From Pseudomonas sp. Irchel 3H7 (lineage in GTDB: Bacteria > Pseudomonadota > Gammaproteobacteria > Pseudomonadales > Pseudomonadaceae), in NCBI RefSeq assembly GCF_900187605.1, contig NZ_FYEA01000001.1, positions 682,001 to 746,000 on the forward strand: a stretch of DNA of 64,000 nucleotides. Reading direction: 5' to 3'. Of the stretch, positions 9,187-19,751 are shown piece after piece. A program made the position numbers and the translations under genes. Each line of letters begins with the position of its first letter. Position 1 is the stretch's first letter. The notes under the pieces were generated by a model, which saw only the letters and a list, made by a program, of their open reading frames with translations, did not search any database and had not been told where the DNA came from.

Positions 9187-9936
9187 ATGCGTTGGGCCTT
9201 GGGGGCACTGCTGGGAATCAGCCTGAGCGTAACGGCAGCGGAAACCCCGTTGCGCTTCGCCATGCCCGACAGCTGGGCGATGCCGATGGTGCAATACGAA
9301 CGCGGCCGCCCGACCCAGGGCATCCTTTACGACCTGATGCTCAGCCTGGCCACGCAGGTCGGCGTACCGGCCGAGTTTCACGTCCTGCCCCGCGCCCGCG
9401 TGCAGACCGCCATGGAGCATGGCGAGATCGACGTGCGCTGCTATGCCGCACAGTCGTGGCTGCCGAATCAGTCGGGGGATTACATCTGGAGCATCCCGCT
9501 GCTGTTTCAGCGTGATCTATTGATCAGCCGCAAGGATCAACCGGCCAGCGCCGATCCCGCCCGCCTGCCCCGCCAGTCCATCGGCACCGTGCTTGGTTAT
9601 ACCTACCCTACCCTGCAACCGCTGTTCGACGCTGACCAACTTCAGCGTGAAGATGCGCGCAACCAAGAGCAGGTGCTGGAGAAGCTGCTGGCCGGGCGTT
9701 ATCGCTATGCGGTGAGTAATCAGTGGACGCTGGACTGGTTTAATCAGCGGTTGATGCCCGCGCAACAACTGCAAGGTGTCGCCGTGTTGCAGGAGCAGAA
9801 GGTCGGTTGCTATGTGAGGAATGACCCGAAGGTGCCGGTGCAACGGATATTGCGCACGTTGCTGCGGATGAAAATGTCGGGGGAGATTGATGAGATTATC
9901 CGGCTCTATACCGGCCACTCCGACAACACCCCATAA
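9187..9936 (+). CDS. Periplasmic substrate-binding protein, amino-acid ABC type
   Basis: The 249-residue product begins with an apparent signal peptide (MRWALGALLGISLSVTAAE, cleavage near residue 18). A solute-binding domain of the family 3/PBPb type follows, so it should be periplasmic. PLRFAMPDSWAMPMVQ at the start and GYTYPTLQPLF in the middle fit the two-lobed fold. The start is supported by a GGAG ribosome site 5-8 bases upstream. No permease or ATPase gene is adjacent, so it is an orphan binding protein; its ligand is unknown. It is divergent from dnaX and followed by a REP pair. Confidence 0.8.
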   Translation: MRWALGALLGISLSVTAAETPLRFAMPDSWAMPMVQYERGRPTQGILYDLMLSLATQVGVPAEFHVLPRARVQTAMEHGEIDVRCYAAQSWLPNQSGDYIWSIPLLFQRDLLISRKDQPASADPARLPRQSIGTVLGYTYPTLQPLFDADQLQREDARNQEQVLEKLLAGRYRYAVSNQWTLDWFNQRLMPAQQLQGVAVLQEQKVGCYVRNDPKVPVQRILRTLLRMKMSGEIDEIIRLYTGHSDNTP

Positions 9937-9939
9937 CCT

Positions 9940-10027
9940 TGTGGGAGCTGGCTTGCCAGCGATTGCGGATTTTCAGTCAAATAGATGAACCTGACACACC
10001 GCTATCGCTGGCAAGCCAGCTCCCACA
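9940..10027. repeat. Inverted REP pair, family B
   Basis: Arms with the core GTGGGAGCTGGCTTGCCAGC and its reverse complement flank an unrelated spacer. It lies just after the stop of the binding-protein gene. Confidence 0.85.
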
Positions 10028-10078
10028 GGGTCATCTTCAACAGGGGGAATATGTGTCGATTTGGCAAATCGCAGGCAC

Positions 10079-10109
10079 AAAAAAACCGCAGTGGGCGAAA
10101 CCCATGCAG
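10079..10109 (-). terminator. Intrinsic terminator of ffs
   Basis: Read on the minus strand, CTGCATGGG and CCCACTGCGG form a stem with one bulged base, followed by seven Ts. It lies about 35 bases downstream of the 3' end of the 4.5S RNA and points the right way to end that transcript. Confidence 0.75.
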
Positions 10110-10142
10110 TTCTGGTTGAAGCGTTCGATTGTTCGTTAAGGT

Positions 10143-10252
10143 GGTAACCCCACCAGCCACACCCCGGCACACAATGTTCCCGCTGTGGCTGCTGCCTTCC
10201 GGCTCTGACCAGGTTCACGGGTAATCGTTGCGGGGGGACCGATGGGGTCACC
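10143..10252 (-). ncRNA. ffs: Signal recognition particle 4.5S RNA
   Basis: RNA scaffold of the bacterial SRP, binding Ffh. On the minus strand the conserved apical domain reads GGTCAGAGCCGGAAGGCAGC, containing the GGAA tetraloop and the asymmetric loop of SRP RNA. The ends pair as GGTGACCCC with GGGGTTACC, which sets the approximate limits of about 110 nt. The exact 5' and 3' ends are estimated from that pairing. A location just upstream of dnaX on the same strand is usual in pseudomonads, although here a binding-protein gene lies between them. Confidence 0.93.
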
Positions 10253-10355
10253 ATAACGACGCTTGCCTGTCGGCGAGCCGCGCCATTGTACCTATCTGAG
10301 ACGAAGTTACAACCGTTGGTTGCAGATTAAAAATATGAACGGGTTCAAGGACATA

Positions 10356-10383
10356 AAGATCGCAGCCAGCGGCAGCGCCTACA
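10356..10383. repeat. Single degenerate REP arm, family A
   Basis: One diverged arm (GATCGCAGCCAGCGGCAGCG, then CTACAGG) without a visible partner. Its CTA supplies the TAG stop of the metallopeptidase gene on the minus strand. Confidence 0.65.
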
Positions 10384-11542
10384 GGGCCAGAACTTCATCC
10401 GCCCTGCCGCCCGCCTGCTGGATCACCAGATGAATGAAGTGCAGCTTGGCAATCGCTGGCGCCGGTAGCACGAACGGGTAGAAATCCGGTTGGCCCATGC
10501 TGCGTGACAGCTCATTGAGCATGCCGGCCAGTTCGATCCACGCGTTGACGAACGACAGAAACGCCTCGCCGCCGGGATGCTCCGGGTCGTACAGCGTGCT
10601 GGTGGGAAACGGCTGGTAATCAAAATCCATTTCCCGCGCGCTCATACCAAAACCCAGCGCGGTGTCCACGGCGTCCATCATGTGCAGGTAATGCGCCCAG
10701 GTTTCCGCCCAGTCTTCCCACGGATGCATCGTTGCGTAGGCGCTGACGTAGTGCTGCGGCCAGTCGAGTGGCGCGCCTTGCTGATAGTGACGATCGAGCG
10801 CCTCGGCGTAACTGGCGCGCTCGTCGCCGAACAGGTTGCGGAATGAGCCGAGCCACGGGCCGTTGGCGATCAGGCGATCCCAGTAGTAATGCCCGACCTC
10901 ATGACGAAAATGCCCGAGCAGTGTGCGATAGGGTTCGTGCATCGCCGCCCTCACCTGCTCGCGGTGGGCGTCGTCGGCTTCTTTGATGTCGAGGGTGATC
11001 AGGCCGTTGGCGTGGCCGGTCATCGGCGCGTTGCCTTCAAGGTCGACGCCGATGAAATCGAAGGCCAGCCCTGTGTCTTCATCCACGGTTTTCGGGATGA
11101 CCTGCAAGCCGAGGGTAATCAGTTGCGCGACGAGACGCCGTTTGGCGATTTCGACTTTGCGCCAGCGCTCAGGGTTGTCCGGGTCGGACAGGTCGGGGAT
11201 GGTGCGGTTGAGGCTGCAAGCGATGCACAGGCTGTCGTGGTCGTTGGCTGGCAGCAGCCAGTTGCACGCGGCGGCTGTGTCGAGGTTGGCGCAGCGGCGG
11301 AACAATCCCGAGTCGGGATCGGCGTCGAGCGTCCAGGTGCCCTCGTAGGGCCCCGGTTGCAGCGAGGTCAGGCGGCTTTCTTCGGGTTGATAACCGAGCA
11401 AGGCATTACACGCCAGGCACTGGCTGTTGCGAAAGAACAGCGACTGGCCGCAGCGGCACGGCCAGACTTTGCTGTTGCGTGAGGATTCGCCCATGAACGG
11501 CGCGATGATGCGGGAACTGAGCTGCTCGAAAAAGCGGTGCAT
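10379..11542 (-). CDS. Putative zinc-binding metallopeptidase with N-terminal zinc ribbon
   Basis: The 387-residue product carries a zinc ribbon near the N-terminus (CRCG at about 29-32 and CLAC at about 43-46) and, in the middle, FRHEVGHYYWD, a HExxH metal-binding site. This combination marks a conserved family of presumed cytoplasmic zinc peptidases found in proteobacteria and usually annotated only as putative zinc-binding metallopeptidase. No signal peptide or membrane segment is visible. The ATG at 11542 follows a purine-rich GGGAGAG site. The stop codon lies inside a REP-like sequence. The substrate is unknown, and proteolytic activity is inferred from the motif alone. Confidence 0.82.
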   Translation of the reverse strand: MHRFFEQLSSRIIAPFMGESSRNSKVWPCRCGQSLFFRNSQCLACNALLGYQPEESRLTSLQPGPYEGTWTLDADPDSGLFRRCANLDTAAACNWLLPANDHDSLCIACSLNRTIPDLSDPDNPERWRKVEIAKRRLVAQLITLGLQVIPKTVDEDTGLAFDFIGVDLEGNAPMTGHANGLITLDIKEADDAHREQVRAAMHEPYRTLLGHFRHEVGHYYWDRLIANGPWLGSFRNLFGDERASYAEALDRHYQQGAPLDWPQHYVSAYATMHPWEDWAETWAHYLHMMDAVDTALGFGMSAREMDFDYQPFPTSTLYDPEHPGGEAFLSFVNAWIELAGMLNELSRSMGQPDFYPFVLPAPAIAKLHFIHLVIQQAGGRADEVLAL

Positions 11543-11590
11543 GGCGATCTCTCCCTGGGGCTTGCCAAGACTAGATCATTCCCGCGCGAT

Positions 11591-11693
11591 GATCGTTCCA
11601 ACGCTCTGCGTGGGAATGCATCCAGTGACGCTCTGCGTCACAGCGGACGCGGAGCGTCCGGGGCGGCATTCCCACGCGGGAGCGTGGGAACGA

Positions 11694-11695
<2 letters not shown>
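11591..11695. repeat. Inverted repeat element, family D
   Basis: Second copy of the element at 6376-6488, with outer arms GATCGTTCCAACGCTCTGCG and the complementary CGTGGGAACGATC. The right end merges with the stop codon of ligA (minus-strand TGA, 11694-11696). Confidence 0.8.
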
Positions 11696-14096
<2,401 letters not shown>

Positions 14097-14119
14097 TCAT
14101 CTATCTCTGGCAGCAGAAG

Positions 14120-14200
14120 CAAAAGATCGCAGCCTTCGGCAGCTCCTACAGAAATCATTCCTGCAGGAGCTGTCGAGTGAAACGAGGCTGCGATCTTTTG
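14120..14200. repeat. Inverted REP pair, family A (right arm altered)
   Basis: The left arm is intact; the right arm carries an insertion and changes around TGTCGAGTGAAACGAGG. It lies just beyond the zipA stop. Confidence 0.75.
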
Positions 14201-14209
14201 ATCTTGGCC

Positions 14210-15073
14210 TTAGCGCTTCTGGGTCAGGGCGCGGCGTTCGAACTCGACGATGCGCTGACGGTAGTGCTCGATGGTCTGCGCGGTCAGGACGCTGCGCTGA
14301 TCATCTTTCAGTTCGCCGTTCAGTTCCTGCGACAGCTTGCGAGCTGCGGCCACCATCACGTCGAAGGCTTGCTTCGGATGACGCGGGCCTGGCAGGCCGA
14401 GGAAGAAGCTCACCGCCGGGGTGCTGAAATGGTCGATGTCGTCCAGATCGAAGATGCCCGGCTTGACCGCATTGGCCATGGAGAACAGCACTTCACCGTT
14501 GCCGGCCATGCTTTCGTGACGGTGGAAAATATCCATCTCGCCGAAACGCAGACCGCTTTCGAGGATGTTCTGCAACAGTGCCGGGCCTTTGAAACCGGCA
14601 GCGTCACGGCAGATCACGCTGATCACCAGCACTTCTTCAGCTTGCGGCTGGTCTTTGTCGACCACCGCCGGCGAAGGCTTGGTGTCTTCGGCGAAATCGT
14701 CGTCACGGCTGCTGAAGCTCGGGCCGCCGTCCAGATCCAGGTCGAGGTTCAGGTCACCCTGCGCCGGACCGTTGCTGCCACGCTTGCCACGTTTCGAACC
14801 GGATTCGCGAGGCTCGCGTGCTTCGCGGGCCGGCATGCTCACCGACGGCAGATCGTGTTCGTCCAGCTGTGGTTCTTTATGGTTGTCCAGAACACGGGCC
14901 GGGCCCAACAGCTCAGCGCTGGTGTCCTCGTCCGGCAGGTTGGACAGACTTCGGTCAAGACGGAATTTCAGTTTTCCCTTGCCGCCGCGCATACGGCGCC
15001 AGCCATCGAAAAGAATACCGGCTATCACAATGATGCCGATGACGATCAGCCACTCGCGCAGACCGATTTCCAT
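14210..15073 (-). CDS. zipA: Cell division protein ZipA
   Basis: Inner-membrane protein that tethers FtsZ to the membrane at the septum. The 287 residues show the expected plan: a very short periplasmic N-terminus, one membrane helix ([18 protein letters not shown], about 8-25), a basic stretch, an acidic, proline-containing linker, and the C-terminal FtsZ-binding domain (from about 145, [12 protein letters not shown]). The ATG at 15073 begins MEIGLREWL, the common start in pseudomonads. It follows smc on the same strand across a 259-bp gap in which I see no gene. Confidence 0.95.
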   Translation of the reverse strand: MEIGLREWLIVIGIIVIAGILFDGWRRMRGGKGKLKFRLDRSLSNLPDEDTSAELLGPARVLDNHKEPQLDEHDLPSVSMPAREAREPRESGSKRGKRGSNGPAQGDLNLDLDLDGGPSFSSRDDDFAEDTKPSPAVVDKDQPQAEEVLVISVICRDAAGFKGPALLQNILESGLRFGEMDIFHRHESMAGNGEVLFSMANAVKPGIFDLDDIDHFSTPAVSFFLGLPGPRHPKQAFDVMVAAARKLSQELNGELKDDQRSVLTAQTIEHYRQRIVEFERRALTQKR

Positions 15074-15332
15074 GTAATCCCGTGCCTCTATAAAAAATGC
15101 TGAAAAATAAGGGGTTTACATTGTGCAAACCGCTTTAAAACGTGGCGCCAACTCTATGTTCTGACAGGCGTTTTGCCCACGTATACGAAAAATTGACATT
15201 AAACTAGCACGACCAAAGACAACTTTACACCGTCTGTCTCATTGGCTTGCGCGAATATGTCGATTGGCCAGCAAGTCGAACCCGGTAAAAAAGTCCTACA
15301 ACACCAAATTACCTTTCCGACACCACGCTGAC

Positions 15333-18300
15333 TCAGGCGTCCACCATCGCCATCGCCTCCTCGACATCCACGGCTACCAGTCGCGAACAACCCGGTTCAT
15401 GCATCGTCACGCCCATCAACTGCTCGGCCATTTCCATGGCGATCTTGTTGTGGGTGATATAGATGAACTGCACGGTCTGCGACATCTCCTTAACCAAGCG
15501 TGCGTAGCGTCCAACGTTAGCGTCATCCAGCGGTGCGTCAACTTCATCGAGCATGCAGAACGGCGCCGGGTTCAACTTGAAGATGGCAAAAACCAGTGCC
15601 AGTGCGGTCAGGGCTTTTTCCCCGCCGGAGAGCAAATGGATGGTGCTGTTCTTCTTCCCTGGCGGCTGCGCCATGATCGTTACCCCTGTATCGAGTAGAT
15701 CTTCGCCCGTCAGTTCCAAATACGCGCGCCCGCCACCGAAAACTTTTGGGAAAAGCGCCTGTAAACCACCATTGATCTGATCAAAGGTATCTTTGAAGCG
15801 GTTACGGGTTTCCTTGTCGATCTTGCGAATGACGTTTTCCAGGGTCTCCAGCGCTTCGACCAGATCGGCGTCCTGCGCATCCAGATAACGCTTACGCTCG
15901 GACTGTTGCGTGTATTCGTCGATGGCCGCGAGGTTGATCGCACCCAGGCGCTGAATCCGCGCATTGATGCGTTCGAGTTCTTCTTCGGCTTCGCGTTCAC
16001 TGGCTTGCGCGGTTAATGTCGCGAGTACGCCGTTGAGATCGTAGCCGTCTTCGAGCAATTGATCCTGCAAGGCTTTGCGGCGCACGGTCAGGGCTTGCCA
16101 TTCCATACGCTGCTGTTCGAGTTGGCCGCGAATCAGCTGCGATTGCTGCTCGGCCTGAGTCCGGCGTTTTTCCGCGTCGCGCAATTCGCGATCGGCATCT
16201 TCCAAAGCGATCTGCGCGGTCTTGAGTTCTTCATCGACGGTCATGCGCTTGTCGAGCAGTTCATCGAGTTTCAGACGCAGCTCTTCCAGCGGTGCCTCGC
16301 CCTCCTCCAGATTCAGACTCAACTGTCCGCGTTTTTCGGTGAGGCGCTCGGCCTGCATTTCCAGACGCTCCAGCGCCTGGCGCGTGGAGTCGTGCTGCGC
16401 GCGCAATGAGCCAAGACGCACGGCCAATTGATGGGCGTGATCCTTGTGCTGCCGCGCTTCCTGACGCACGCGATCAAGGCGTTCACGCAAACTGTCACGC
16501 TGGGCCAACAGCAATTCGCGTTGCTCGGTGTCCAGCGCCATGGCATCCAGCGCTTCCTGCAATTGCATGCGCGCTTCGCCGATCTGTTCGTGCTCGAGTT
16601 CGCGTTGCTCGCCGAGTTCGACCAGCTCTTCATCAAGACGGGTACGACGCAGCGTCAACTGTTCGGCCTTGGCTTTGCCGGCAGATAACTGCGCTTTCAG
16701 TTCACCTTGCTGACGCGCTTCGTCTTGCAGCAAACGACGCAAATGTTCGCGGCCGTTTTCCTGCTGACGCTGTTGCGCGCGCAGGGTCTGCAAACGGGTT
16801 TCCATGGCCTCGACCGTGGCTTCTTTCTCTTCGCGTTCGAGGTGCAGCGCTTCGATTTCCTGGCCACGGGCGAGCATGCCGCTTTCCGCTTCGCTGGCCC
16901 GGCGCACGCGCAAGAAATGCCGGCCGACCCAGTAACCGTCGCGGCTGATCAAACTCTCGCCAGCGCTCAACTGCCCGCGCAAGGCCAAAGCCTGTTCAAG
17001 GCTGTCGACCGGTTTGACCTGACCGAGCCACGGCGACAGATCGATCTGCGCGTCGACCTTGTCGAGCAAGCTGCCAGCGACGCGCACGCCATCGCTGGCC
17101 GGGCTGAGCAGGCGCAGATCGCCTTGGGTGAAACCGGATAAATCGAAACCGCTGAAATCGTCGACCAGCACCGCTTGCAGGTCAGCGCCGAGCACGGTTT
17201 CCACCGCCAATTCCCAACCGGCCTCAACCTTCAGGCCTTCGGCCAGGCGCGGGCGCTCGGCGAGGTTGTGTTCCTTCAGCCATTCGGCGGTGCCGGTGCC
17301 CGGGTCGAGCGCAGCTTGCTGCAAGGCTTCGAGGGACGCGAGGCGACCGTTAAGACGCTGCAAATCGCCCTGCGCCTGTTGTTGCGCGGTCAACGCCTGC
17401 TGCAATTCCTGACGCAGTTGTTCAAGCTTTTCGACCTGCGCTTCTTCGCTGGTCTGCAGGTCTTCGAGGGTCGCTTCCGACTCGGCGAGCTGCTCGTTGA
17501 GTTCCATGATCGCCGCGTCTTCCGGGTCAGCCGAAAGCAACGCGCGCTCTTCGCCGAGACGTTTTTGCCGGTCGGCGAGACGCTCCATGCTGGTTTCCAA
17601 CTGCTGGATGCGCGACTGCTGCACTTCGGCCTGACGACGCGGTTCGGCAGCGGTCAGGTTGAAAGCGTCCCACTGCTCCTGCCAGCCGTGCATGACGGAT
17701 TCGGAATCTTCCAGCGCGGCAGCAGCCTCTTCGGCGGCAGCGCTGGTGACTTCCTGTTCGGGAGTGAGCATGTCCAGCTCTTCGCCGAGGGTCAGCAGCA
17801 ACGTACGGTCGTGGCCCAGGTGCGATTCGGTTTCCAGGCGTGCGCGTTCGGCTTCTTTCAAGTCGTCCTGCAACTGCCGCAGACGTTGCTGGCCGTGCTG
17901 AATACTCTGTTCGACCCGGGCGATGTCGCCGCCGACCGAATAGAAGCGCCCCTGCACCAGATTGAAGCGCTCGGACAGGTCATGGTGACCGTCACGCAGG
18001 CGTTCGATGGCCGCATCCGCATTACGCTGCTCAGCAACCAAGGCTTCGAAACTGATTTCCTGGGTACCGATGATTGACTCGCGCTGGCCGACCTGATCGT
18101 TGAGATCCTGCCAGCGCAAGGCCGACAGTTGCGCCTTGAGCTGACGCTCCTCGGCTTTGAATTCCTGATACTTCTTCGCCGCTTCGGCCTGACGGTGCAG
18201 GCGCTCGAGTTGACGCTCGAGCTCATCACGCAGGTCAGTCAGACGCGCGAGGTTTTCGTGGGTGCGGCGGATGCGGTTTTCGGTCTCGCGGCGGCGCTCT

Positions 18301-18821
18301 TTATATTTCGAGATGCCGGCCGCTTCTTCGATGAAGTTACGCAGGTCTTCAGGCTTGGACTCGATCAGCTTGGAGATCATCCCCTGCTCGATGATCGAAT
18401 AGCTGCGCGGGCCAAGGCCGGTCCCGAGGAAGATATCGGTGATGTCGCGACGACGGCATTTGGTGCCGTTGAGGTAATAGGTGGTCTGGCTGTCGCGGGT
18501 GACTTTGCGGCGGATGGAAATCTCCGCGTAGGCCGCGTACTCGCCGAGCAAGGTGCCATCGGAGTTGTCGAAGACCAGTTCGATACTGGCCTGACTCACC
18601 GGTTTGCGGCTGGTCGAACCGTTGAAGATGACGTCGGTCATCGACTCGCCACGAAGGTTCTTCGCCGAACTCTCGCCCATCACCCAGCGTACGGCGTCGA
18701 TGATGTTCGACTTGCCGCAACCGTTCGGCCCGACGACCGCCGCCATGTTACTGGGGAAGTTCACCGTGGTCGGGTCGACGAAGGATTTGAATCCCGCCAG
18801 TTTGATGCACTTGAGCCGCAC
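15333..18821 (-). CDS. smc: Chromosome segregation protein SMC
   Basis: Condensin ATPase that compacts and organises the chromosome. The 1162 residues have the full SMC plan: an N-terminal head with Walker A GPNGCGKS (31-38), a long coiled coil, a hinge near residues 500-640, a second coiled coil, and a C-terminal head with signature LLSGGEKALTALAL and Walker B FCMLDEVDAPLDD. The start is GTG at 18821, only two bases after the TAA of the upstream GntR gene, so the two are almost certainly cotranscribed and perhaps translationally coupled. Confidence 0.97.
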   Translation of the reverse strand: MRLKCIKLAGFKSFVDPTTVNFPSNMAAVVGPNGCGKSNIIDAVRWVMGESSAKNLRGESMTDVIFNGSTSRKPVSQASIELVFDNSDGTLLGEYAAYAEISIRRKVTRDSQTTYYLNGTKCRRRDITDIFLGTGLGPRSYSIIEQGMISKLIESKPEDLRNFIEEAAGISKYKERRRETENRIRRTHENLARLTDLRDELERQLERLHRQAEAAKKYQEFKAEERQLKAQLSALRWQDLNDQVGQRESIIGTQEISFEALVAEQRNADAAIERLRDGHHDLSERFNLVQGRFYSVGGDIARVEQSIQHGQQRLRQLQDDLKEAERARLETESHLGHDRTLLLTLGEELDMLTPEQEVTSAAAEEAAAALEDSESVMHGWQEQWDAFNLTAAEPRRQAEVQQSRIQQLETSMERLADRQKRLGEERALLSADPEDAAIMELNEQLAESEATLEDLQTSEEAQVEKLEQLRQELQQALTAQQQAQGDLQRLNGRLASLEALQQAALDPGTGTAEWLKEHNLAERPRLAEGLKVEAGWELAVETVLGADLQAVLVDDFSGFDLSGFTQGDLRLLSPASDGVRVAGSLLDKVDAQIDLSPWLGQVKPVDSLEQALALRGQLSAGESLISRDGYWVGRHFLRVRRASEAESGMLARGQEIEALHLEREEKEATVEAMETRLQTLRAQQRQQENGREHLRRLLQDEARQQGELKAQLSAGKAKAEQLTLRRTRLDEELVELGEQRELEHEQIGEARMQLQEALDAMALDTEQRELLLAQRDSLRERLDRVRQEARQHKDHAHQLAVRLGSLRAQHDSTRQALERLEMQAERLTEKRGQLSLNLEEGEAPLEELRLKLDELLDKRMTVDEELKTAQIALEDADRELRDAEKRRTQAEQQSQLIRGQLEQQRMEWQALTVRRKALQDQLLEDGYDLNGVLATLTAQASEREAEEELERINARIQRLGAINLAAIDEYTQQSERKRYLDAQDADLVEALETLENVIRKIDKETRNRFKDTFDQINGGLQALFPKVFGGGRAYLELTGEDLLDTGVTIMAQPPGKKNSTIHLLSGGEKALTALALVFAIFKLNPAPFCMLDEVDAPLDDANVGRYARLVKEMSQTVQFIYITHNKIAMEMAEQLMGVTMHEPGCSRLVAVDVEEAMAMVDA

Positions 18822-18823
18822 GC

Positions 18824-19483
18824 TTAGGCAACCGTCAGGGCGGAAACCACCAGATCGCAGCTGCGCTGGGCATAAGCCGTCAGCACGATGCGGATCTGCG
18901 GTAAATCACGGGCAAGCACGGCGGCCAGCAGGCGTTCGAACAGTTCGAGGAACTCGCTCATTGAAGCCTTGCGCTGTTCGAGGGCGAGGAAGTAGGCGCG
19001 GCTCATCGCCGGTTGCAGGTTCTCGACGGTCTCTTGCAGGTACGGGTTGTTGGCGAACGGATAGGCGGCGCGCATCACGGCGAAGCTTTCATCGACGAAG
19101 CTGCGGATGTCCTGACGCTCGTAGCTGGCGGTCAGGCGCTGCTGGATCTGCACGAACGGCGCCATGTCCGACTGCACTTGCCAGCCATTGGCCACCGAAT
19201 TGCCGAGCAGGATGTACAACTCGCTCATCAGCGTGCATAGGCTCTGCACCTTGTGCGGCGTCAGTTCGGTGACGTGCGCGCCACGACGCGGCAGGATCGC
19301 GATCAGGTGGCGGCGTTCGAGGATCAGCAAGGCTTCGCGGACCGAACCGCGGCTGACATTCAGCGCCAGCGTGACCTTCTGTTCCTGGATGCGCTCTCCC
19401 GGCTTCATTTCGCCACGAATGATGCGTTCGGCGAGGTGGTGAGCGATTTGCTCGGCGAGGCTGTCCGGCGCCTTGAACGTCAT
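18824..19483 (-). CDS. GntR-family (FadR-like) transcription regulator
   Basis: The 219-residue protein has an N-terminal winged helix-turn-helix (about residues 8-72, with LNVSRGSVREALLILERRHLI) and an all-helical ligand-binding region of FCD type (about 85-210). An AAGGA site precedes the ATG at 19483. It is divergent from xdhA across 268 bp that contain a pair of TGAC-N6-GTCA palindromes. On its own strand it reads directly into smc. A role in controlling xdhABC, smc or itself is suggested by position only; the ligand is unknown. Confidence 0.9.
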   Translation of the reverse strand: MTFKAPDSLAEQIAHHLAERIIRGEMKPGERIQEQKVTLALNVSRGSVREALLILERRHLIAILPRRGAHVTELTPHKVQSLCTLMSELYILLGNSVANGWQVQSDMAPFVQIQQRLTASYERQDIRSFVDESFAVMRAAYPFANNPYLQETVENLQPAMSRAYFLALEQRKASMSEFLELFERLLAAVLARDLPQIRIVLTAYAQRSCDLVVSALTVA

Positions 19484-19570
19484 GGTTGTCCTTCAAACTC
19501 TATCGATCTGCACAAGCGGCGCAGTGTAGCGCAAATGCACGGTCATGGCGGAGTGCCCACTCAGCAGTTT

Positions 19571-19588
19571 TTGGCACGATTCCCGCAA
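19571..19588 (+). promoter_or_regulatory. Candidate sigma-54 promoter upstream of xdhA
   Basis: TTGGCACGATTCCCGCAA has a perfect -24 element (TGGCACG) and GC exactly ten bases after GG. The -12 element is CCGC rather than the preferred TTGC. It lies about 165 bp before the xdhA start. Purine use as nitrogen source makes sigma-54 control plausible. Confidence 0.5.
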
Positions 19589-19656
19589 AAAAGCAGGGGA
19601 TCCAATGAGGGTCAATACTGAATAGACACGTAGTTGATCGACGAAACGCATTTTCC

Positions 19657-19693
19657 TGACCTTTAAGTCAGAAAACCATTGACCGAAAAGTCA
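19657..19693. promoter_or_regulatory. Paired TGAC-N6-GTCA palindromes, candidate operator
   Basis: TGACCTTTAAGTCA (19657-19670) and TGACCGAAAAGTCA (19680-19693) are two matching palindromes with centres 23 bp apart, about two helical turns. They lie between the divergent GntR and xdhA genes, 58 bp before xdhA, and could bind two regulator dimers on one face of the DNA. Confidence 0.6.
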
Positions 19694-19751
19694 GACCTGC
19701 TAAATTCGGTTCACGTCGGTTAACAACAATAATGAGTCTGCGAGGCCTTCC

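Noticed and set aside
15190..15200. TTGACA in the smc-zipA gap, as a possible promoter
   Set aside because: It is on the plus strand while both flanking genes read on the minus strand, and no -10 follows at the right distance.
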